The notes under the pieces are model-generated. The model saw only the letters and a program-made list of their open reading frames with translations. It searched no databases and was not told the DNA's origin. Shown one piece after another: positions 38,642 to 44,442 of a stretch of DNA of 44,442 nucleotides (its first letter is position 1; each line of letters opens with the position of its first letter). The stretch comes from an uncultured Acidimicrobiales bacterium (lineage in GTDB: Bacteria; Actinomycetota; Acidimicrobiia; Acidimicrobiales; SZUA-35): contig CAKZXA010000091.1 of the NCBI GenBank assembly GCA_937922045.1, forward strand, positions 1-44,442, given 5' to 3'. A program made the position numbers and the translations under genes.

Positions 38642-40168
38642 GTGTCGATTCTTGCCTCGCTGGCGCCAGCAATAGCGCAGACCACGGAGTTCGTGCGTCC
38701 CGCCATCGACTGGCATGCCTTCGCGCCTGAACTGGTGCTGTTGGCATGGGGTGCCTTGGTAACCGTCATCGACCTGATCGGTGGCGAGCGAACGCGCCGG
38801 TTCATGCCATCACTGACCGGCATTGGGTTCCTTCTGGCCATGATCCCGGTTCTGACCTTGTGGAGCCAGAACGACGACCTGCCGCGCGTCTTGTTCGACG
38901 GCGCCTACATGGTCGACCATTACTCGCTGGTGCTCAAGGGCATCTTCCTGGTCTCGGCCTACGTGATCGTGCTGTTGTCGAGCAACTACATGGCTGAAGG
39001 CGACTACTACGACGCCGAGTACTATCAGCTCATCGCAGCCTCGGTTCTCGGCATGCTGGTGATGACCTCAGCGAGGGACCTCATCTCGATCTTCATCGCT
39101 CTCGAGCTGATGTCGATCCCGGCCTACCTCATGGCCGCCTGGCGTAAGAGCGACCTCAAATCCAACGAGGCCGGTCTGAAGTACATGCTGATGGGTGTCT
39201 TCGCCTCGGGCATCCTGCTCTACGGCATGTCGCTGCTTTACGGAGCGGCCGCCGATACGCGCCTGGTCGAGATCGCCGATGCCATCGACACCGGCGAGAC
39301 CACACCGATCTTCACCCTCGGGGTGCTTTTCACCATTATCGGTTTCGCCTTCAAGGTCTCGGCTGTGCCTTTCCATACCTGGGCCCCCGATACCTATGAG
39401 GGAGCGCCGACACCACTCACCGCCTTCCTGGCCGTTGCCTCCAAGGCTGGTGGCTTTGTGGCCCTGGTCAGTGTGGTGCTGTTCGCCTTCCCTCACCAGT
39501 GGGAGATTGCCGAGCCGGTGATGTGGATCTTGTCGGCCTTGACGATGACGGTCGGCAACCTGATCGCTCTGCGACAGACGAATATCGTGCGTATGCTCGC
39601 CTACTCGGGTATCGCCCAAGCTGGCTACATGTTGGCGCCGCTCGCCGTCTACTCAAAGGTGCCGGATCTCGCACAGTCGTCGATCGTCACCTATCTGCTG
39701 ATCTATGCGGCCATGAACCTCGGCGCCTTCGCGGTGGTAATCATCGCGGCCCGCAAAACCCGTTCTGGCGACATCGAGAGCTATGGCGGGATGTTCCGCT
39801 ACGCCCCTGGCATCACGGTGGCGATGACGGTCTTCCTCTTCTCGTTGACCGGCATTCCGCCGATGGGTGGCTGGTTCGCCAAGTTCCAGATCTTCAACGC
39901 TCTACTGTCGGCCGAAACCACCGCTGCCACCGTGCTGGCCATTATCGCTGCAGTCAACTCGGTGATCGCTGCCTACTACTACCTGGCGATTGCCAAGCAG
40001 ATGTGGTTCTTGCCCGCCCCCGACGGCGATCACTCACCGATCGTGGTTCCGCCCGCCCTTATGGCGGCGGTTGCCATCACCGTCATCGTGACGATCGCCA
40101 CCGGTTCGGTTGGTGTCGGCCTTGTCGGCGACGCCACAGACTTTGTCGAACTGCTCGCTTCTCCCTGA
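38642..40168 (+). CDS. nuoN: NADH-quinone oxidoreductase subunit N (operon 2)
   Basis: The 508 residues have FIALELMSIPAYLMAAW (helix-5 Glu), FHTWAPDTYEGAPTPLTAFL, VRMLAYSGIAQAGYMLAPL (here VRML follows TNI, with no lysine just before the AYS motif) and GIPPMGGWFAKFQIF. The start is GTG 38642. It is the last gene of operon 2; its stop is only 2 bp from the stop of the convergent surface-protein gene, so any terminator must lie within that gene. Confidence 0.96.
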   Translation: MSILASLAPAIAQTTEFVRPAIDWHAFAPELVLLAWGALVTVIDLIGGERTRRFMPSLTGIGFLLAMIPVLTLWSQNDDLPRVLFDGAYMVDHYSLVLKGIFLVSAYVIVLLSSNYMAEGDYYDAEYYQLIAASVLGMLVMTSARDLISIFIALELMSIPAYLMAAWRKSDLKSNEAGLKYMLMGVFASGILLYGMSLLYGAAADTRLVEIADAIDTGETTPIFTLGVLFTIIGFAFKVSAVPFHTWAPDTYEGAPTPLTAFLAVASKAGGFVALVSVVLFAFPHQWEIAEPVMWILSALTMTVGNLIALRQTNIVRMLAYSGIAQAGYMLAPLAVYSKVPDLAQSSIVTYLLIYAAMNLGAFAVVIIAARKTRSGDIESYGGMFRYAPGITVAMTVFLFSLTGIPPMGGWFAKFQIFNALLSAETTAATVLAIIAAVNSVIAAYYYLAIAKQMWFLPAPDGDHSPIVVPPALMAAVAITVIVTIATGSVGVGLVGDATDFVELLASP

Positions 40169-40170
40169 GA

Positions 40171-43100
40171 CTAGGCCTGGGCTTCATCGTCGCGTCGTCG
40201 TCCGCTGAGTAGCCACATCCCGCAACCGGTGGAGACGAGGATGAGGCCGAGGCCTCCCATTCGCCACGCCTCGCCGCCGGTTCGCGGTAGGCCGAAGGGC
40301 AGTAGGGCTGGGGCCGGCAGTGTCAATGGCGTTGCCGACGGTTCGCCGGTCGGGTCGCCTCCGTTGACCGAGAGCGCGTTGACCGTGCCATAAGGACTAG
40401 CACCGGTCGCGGTGGCTTCGTTTTCGAGATCATCTCCGCTGGCGGGGCGTTTGACGTCGACCACAAGGGTTATGGCGGCCTGGGCGTCGACGGCCATGGT
40501 GTCGGTTGCGGCCAGCAGGTTGATGTCTGCCATCCCGTTGAAGGCAGCGTTGGTGGTGAGCACAGAGCTGGACACGCTGACGACGTTGAAGTCGGCGCCA
40601 ACCCACTGCGCTTGCAGGTCGTCGGTGACGTTCACGTTGCGCAGCTCGATTGGTCCGGTGTTGGCCACGATCAGTTCGAAGGTGGTCCGGAAACTGCCGT
40701 CGCTGTTGGCTGTCGGTGTGCCGACCACCTGTTTGGCGACGGCGATCATCGGTTCAACAGCCAAGGCCAGAGGGGTCGGGCTCTCGGCGGCAGCGTCACC
40801 CGTTCCCTCAGGGTCGGGGTCTGAGCCGTTGACCGAATCATCTTCAACGGCTGCTCCCGTTGGGTCGGTACCGCTGATCGTGGCGTTGTTCTCGAACTGG
40901 CCCAGCTGCTCTGGAATCACCGTGATGGTGAGATCGATGGTTGAGGTTTCGCCGACGGCGAGCGTGTCGCTGCCCGCCAGGAGGCCGATGTCGGTCAGGC
41001 CGTCGTAGCTGGCGCTTGGCGTCAGAGGCAGGCTGGCTTCAAGCGTGTCGACGGTGACCTGCACGCCAACACCGAAGGTGGCGTTCAGGTCGTCATCGAT
41101 CTGTACGTTGGCGATGTTGACGTCGCCTAGGTTGGCGGCGACGAAGGAATAGGTGAGCGTAAAGCTGCCGTCTTCATTCAGGGTTGGGCCGGAGCTGATC
41201 TCCTTGGCCAGACCGATGATTGGGTTCTGACCGAAACCGACGGTGGTCGGGCCTGTCTCAGCGCCGGATCCGTCGCCATCCGGGTCGGGATTCGAGCCGG
41301 AGATGGAGTCGTCTGAAACCGGGGTCCCGTAGGGGTCGGTGCCGGAAGCGGTGGCCACGTTGTCGTAGGGCCCGGGCAGGGCGATGGTGGGGGTGACGGT
41401 GATGGTGAGATCTATGGTCACCGTGTCGCCTGGTGCTAAGGAATCGGTGCCTGCCAGCAGGCCGGTGTCGCCACTGCTCAGTCCATCGAAGGCGCTGTTC
41501 ACCGCGTAGGTTGAGTCTGCGCTCAACGAATCGACAACCAGCGTGGAGCCGGCGCCATAGGTGGATTCAACGTCGTCGTTCAGCTGGAGATTTGAGACGG
41601 TGACCGTGCCGAGGTTGGTGGTTACGAACTGGTAGGTCAAGGTGTACGAGCCGTCACCGTTGTTGATCGGACCGTCGGTGATGGCCTTGGCGACACCAAG
41701 TTCGGAGACGAAGGGCAGCTCGAAGGCGGTAGGGGTCGAGTTGTTTGATGGGTCGCCATCATCGTCGGGGTCTGCGTCAACCCCATCGTTCGAGGTGTCT
41801 TCCACCCCTGCGCCCCATGGGTCGACACCATTCGCAGTGACCGAGTTTTCGAATGGTCCCGGAAGCGGAATGGTGGAGAAGACGGTGATGGCCAGTTCGA
41901 TCGTTGATGACTGGCCTGGTTCAAGGGCGACAAGGCCGTCGACCAGGTTGATGTCGCTGGCGGTCAGGCCGTCGTAGCCGGCGTTGGCCACGAGGGGCGC
42001 TGAGGCGGTCAGGGCGTCGACAGAGATCGTAGAGGCCGAACCGAAGACGGCTTCCAGATCATCGGGGACCGCAACGTCGGCCACGATCACGTCGCCCGTG
42101 TTGGCTACGGTGATGCTGTAGGTCAAGCTCATGGAACCGTCTGCGTTCAGAACCGGTCCGTCGGCGATTGCCTTGGTCGTCGAGAGCTCAGCGGTGGGAG
42201 CGAAGCTGACGGGGGTAGGCACGCTGTCGTCGCCGGGGCCGTCGGCGCCGGGATCGGGGTCGGAACCGTCGGTCGAATCGTCGCTAATGCCAACGCCATA
42301 AGGGTCGTTGCCCGAAGCGCTCGCCGTGTTGTTGTAGGTGGTTCCGAAGTTGTCGCCCGGCACGGTGTCGCCGGGGATGACATCGAAGGACACGGTCACG
42401 GTGCAAGACTCGCCAACCGCTAGGGCTAGGCCAGGCACGATGGTCGGATCGAACAGGTTGCTGTCGGACACGCCGGCGTCGTAGAGCGGGTTCTCGAAGC
42501 CCTGGCACGGCCCGACGTCATCGGCATCAACCGTGAGGTTGGCGAAGATCGAGGCTGCTCCGAAGGTGGCGAGCAGATCGTCGGCGACTTGAACGTCGGC
42601 GAGGTCGACGTCGCCGCTGTTGAGGACCACCATCGTGTATTCGATGCCGACCGTACCGTCGATGTTGAAGGTAGGTCCGGCGCTGAGCGCTTTCGCCAAG
42701 CCGATCTCCGGGTTGTAGCCGATGATCGAATCGGCGGTGTCGGCCGCGGCCACGGTGAGGGTCGCAATGCCGGGCGCGTGGCCGGCGGCACTGGCCGTGT
42801 TGGTGTAGGTCGTTTCGGCCGGTAGCTCAGCAGGGGGAGCGGGCGGCATCACGTTGAAGGCAACGGTGATCGTACATTCGATGGGTGTGTCGGGATCGTC
42901 GGGATCTTCGGCGGCTCGAAGCGTATCGGTACCGACGAGCAGGTTGATATCGCTCGCTGGGTCGCCGTCCCACGCTCCGTTGGCGGTGCACGGAGCGGTA
43001 GCCGTGACCGTCTGAGCGGTGATGATGGATCCGGTACCGTACACCGGGATCAGATCATCGATGACGGTTAGGTTGGCGATGTCTAGGGTGCCGGTGTTGG

Positions 43101-44442
43101 CCACAGTGATGCTGTAGAGCAGGTCCATCGAGCCGTTGGGCAGCAGAACCGGGTAGTCGGGCTCGAGTGTCTTCACGGTGCTCATGGCCAGCGTGAATTC
43201 ACCATCGACGATCGTGATCTCGGCGGTGTCGCTGGCGGCCAGGTTCTGACCGTAGGGGTCATCGCCTGCGCCATCGGCAGTATTGGTGTAGGTCTGGTCG
43301 CCGGAGGCGGGCGGCACAGGGTTGAGCTGTCCGATGGTGAGCGAGGCCGACAGGGTTACGGTGCAGGTCTCGCCTGCGTCGAGCGTGTTGCCGGCGTCGA
43401 GCATGGCCACATTGGTCACGCCGTCATAGGTGGCGTCGAGGAGGAAGCAGCCGGTCGGGTCGGTGACCAGTGTTGGCCCGGAAACGATGTCGGCCACGTC
43501 GTCGATACCAAAGGTGGCCCGCAGATCATCGGCGATCTGCACGTTGGCCAGGTTGACGATGCCGGGGTTGTGCATGGCGATGTCGTAGGCGACATCGAGG
43601 GTGCCGTCGGGGTTGACCTGCGATTGGACGGCGCTCTTCGTCAGTTCGAGTCCGTTCGTGTAGCTGACGTCGCTCGTGGTCTGGCCACTGTCGCCAACGG
43701 TGTTGCCGTAAGGATCGGTGGAGGTTCCGGCCGCTGTGTTGGTGTAGGTTTCAACGTCGGGCGAAACCGCAGGCGAGATGCCAGCGTTGATCTCGTAGGT
43801 GATGGTGAAGACGCACACGTCGAGCGGTGCGAGGGTCAGGTTGCTGTCGGCTCCGCCCGCTATGAGCTCGATGGCGCTTGCGGATCCAACCCCGGCATAG
43901 GTGCCGTTCTCGAAGCCGACACAAACGCTGTCGGCGACAATCGAGCCCGATACCCATGTGGTCCCGGCGCCGAAGGTGGTGGCAAAGTTGTCGACCAGCT
44001 GGACGTCGTAGAGGTTGACATCACCGGGGTTTGTAACCGTGACGGTGAAGACCCCTTCAAGGTCACCGTCGGCGGTGACCGTCGGCGGTGTTGGCGCAGC
44101 CTTCGTCACCGTCATTTGAGGGTTGGGACCGAAACTGACTGGGGTCGGGGAGGTGTTGCCGCTAGGCCCGTCATCTTCAGGGTCGGGGTCGTTTCCGTCG
44201 ACCGAGTCGTCGTTGACCCCGTTGCCGTAGGGGTCGGTTCCCGAGGCGACGGCGGTGTTGTTGTAGGTGGTGCCGAAGTTGTCGCCGGGCACGGTGGCGC
44301 CAGGCGTGACATCGAACGACACCTCAACGGTGCAGCTCTCACCCACAGCCAACTCGGCTGTTCCGTTGAACAATTCGGTGTCGTTGGCACCGGCGGTGTC
44401 GCCGCCATCGAACGAGCTGTTCTCGAATCCTTCGCAGACTCC
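40171..44442 (-). CDS. Large repetitive LPxTG cell-wall-anchored surface protein (N-terminus outside window)
   Basis: The frame is open to the right edge, so over 1,420 residues are visible and the N-terminus is missing. Eight repeats averaging about 155 residues are present, each opening like GLAKEISSGPTLNEDGSFTL, continuing with a VANTGDV- and DDLxATFG-type stretch, and closing with a DPYG/DD.../DPDPEDDG acidic run, the pattern of DUF11-type adhesin/stalk domains with likely calcium-binding loops. The C-terminus has LPRTG (40276-40290), a hydrophobic helix and RRRDDEAQA, a complete sortase signal. It probably forms a long wall-attached stalk. Convergent with nuoN2. Confidence 0.92.
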   Translation of the reverse strand, partial: GVCEGFENSSFDGGDTAGANDTELFNGTAELAVGESCTVEVSFDVTPGATVPGDNFGTTYNNTAVASGTDPYGNGVNDDSVDGNDPDPEDDGPSGNTSPTPVSFGPNPQMTVTKAAPTPPTVTADGDLEGVFTVTVTNPGDVNLYDVQLVDNFATTFGAGTTWVSGSIVADSVCVGFENGTYAGVGSASAIELIAGGADSNLTLAPLDVCVFTITYEINAGISPAVSPDVETYTNTAAGTSTDPYGNTVGDSGQTTSDVSYTNGLELTKSAVQSQVNPDGTLDVAYDIAMHNPGIVNLANVQIADDLRATFGIDDVADIVSGPTLVTDPTGCFLLDATYDGVTNVAMLDAGNTLDAGETCTVTLSASLTIGQLNPVPPASGDQTYTNTADGAGDDPYGQNLAASDTAEITIVDGEFTLAMSTVKTLEPDYPVLLPNGSMDLLYSITVANTGTLDIANLTVIDDLIPVYGTGSIITAQTVTATAPCTANGAWDGDPASDINLLVGTDTLRAAEDPDDPDTPIECTITVAFNVMPPAPPAELPAETTYTNTASAAGHAPGIATLTVAAADTADSIIGYNPEIGLAKALSAGPTFNIDGTVGIEYTMVVLNSGDVDLADVQVADDLLATFGAASIFANLTVDADDVGPCQGFENPLYDAGVSDSNLFDPTIVPGLALAVGESCTVTVSFDVIPGDTVPGDNFGTTYNNTASASGNDPYGVGISDDSTDGSDPDPGADGPGDDSVPTPVSFAPTAELSTTKAIADGPVLNADGSMSLTYSITVANTGDVIVADVAVPDDLEAVFGSASTISVDALTASAPLVANAGYDGLTASDINLVDGLVALEPGQSSTIELAITVFSTIPLPGPFENSVTANGVDPWGAGVEDTSNDGVDADPDDDGDPSNNSTPTAFELPFVSELGVAKAITDGPINNGDGSYTLTYQFVTTNLGTVTVSNLQLNDDVESTYGAGSTLVVDSLSADSTYAVNSAFDGLSSGDTGLLAGTDSLAPGDTVTIDLTITVTPTIALPGPYDNVATASGTDPYGTPVSDDSISGSNPDPDGDGSGAETGPTTVGFGQNPIIGLAKEISSGPTLNEDGSFTLTYSFVAANLGDVNIANVQIDDDLNATFGVGVQVTVDTLEASLPLTPSASYDGLTDIGLLAGSDTLAVGETSTIDLTITVIPEQLGQFENNATISGTDPTGAAVEDDSVNGSDPDPEGTGDAAAESPTPLALAVEPMIAVAKQVVGTPTANSDGSFRTTFELIVANTGPIELRNVNVTDDLQAQWVGADFNVVSVSSSVLTTNAAFNGMADINLLAATDTMAVDAQAAITLVVDVKRPASGDDLENEATATGASPYGTVNALSVNGGDPTGEPSATPLTLPAPALLPFGLPRTGGEAWRMGGLGLILVSTGCGMWLLSGRRRDDEAQA

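Noticed and set aside
2464-40168. Assembly artefact or recent duplication producing two nuo operons
   Set aside because: Gene content, tails, insertions, start codons and motif residues differ throughout; no long identical stretch was noticed.
1-44442. tRNA, rRNA, riboswitch or prophage genes
   Set aside because: I saw no cloverleaf, conserved rRNA segment, known riboswitch core or phage structural gene while reading; faint RNA elements could still be missed.

Overview
The window looks like a chromosomal segment of a high-GC, Gram-positive-type bacterium, most likely an actinomycete; the class Acidimicrobiia is my guess, not a demonstrated fact. Supporting signs are frequent GTG starts, TAnnnT -10 hexamers placed 6 or 8 nt before start codons (leaderless mRNAs), a sortase-type LPxTG surface protein, and many tightly overlapping stop/start junctions. 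The setting is respiratory: almost three quarters of the window encodes electron-transport machinery.

Layout. Positions 1-2388 hold the 3' part of a membrane-anchored diheme cytochrome c and an unrecognised membrane protein translationally coupled to it. Positions 2464-18771 hold a complete 14-subunit NADH:quinone oxidoreductase (complex I) operon in the order nuoABCDEFGHIJKLMN. Positions 18772-29094 are an accessory island: a 1,587-bp transposon-like element with 43-bp terminal inverted repeats, a 5-bp target duplication, a serine resolvase and a methyltransferase cargo; the EamA transporter gene it interrupted; an ACT-domain protein and a divergent ArsR-type regulator; two 2-oxoglutarate/Fe(II) oxygenases of different subfamilies; a tRNA-dihydrouridine synthase; an MFS transporter; and a divergent acyl-CoA dehydrogenase/enoyl-CoA hydratase pair. 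Positions 29233-40168 hold a second complex I operon, nuoABCD-HIJKLMN, without nuoEFG. Positions 40171 to the end hold, on the minus strand, the C-terminal part of a very large repetitive LPxTG surface protein whose stop codon lies 2 bp from that of nuoN2.

How it works together. Operon 1 encodes the full NADH-oxidising enzyme. Operon 2 encodes the quinone module and the proton-pumping arm only, so it should take electrons from something other than NADH through NuoEFG (ferredoxin or flavodoxin by analogy with other 11-subunit enzymes), or borrow NuoEFG from operon 1. The paralogous subunits differ strongly, so this is not a recent duplication. Each operon has a tiny ORF between nuoJ and nuoK, and operon 2 has a 22-codon ORF that bridges nuoD and nuoH by stop/start overlaps exactly where nuoEFG would be. 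The two NuoL proteins carry different large hydrophilic insertions: a coiled-coil-like Ala/Lys/Glu segment late in NuoL1, and an acidic, His-containing segment with an in-frame 15-bp tandem repeat early in NuoL2.

The best candidates for something undescribed are the accessory ORFs and insertions of the two complex I enzymes, the transposase-less resolvase/methyltransferase element, and the consistent leaderless-promoter spacing across the island. All calls were made by reading the sequence; no database search was run.
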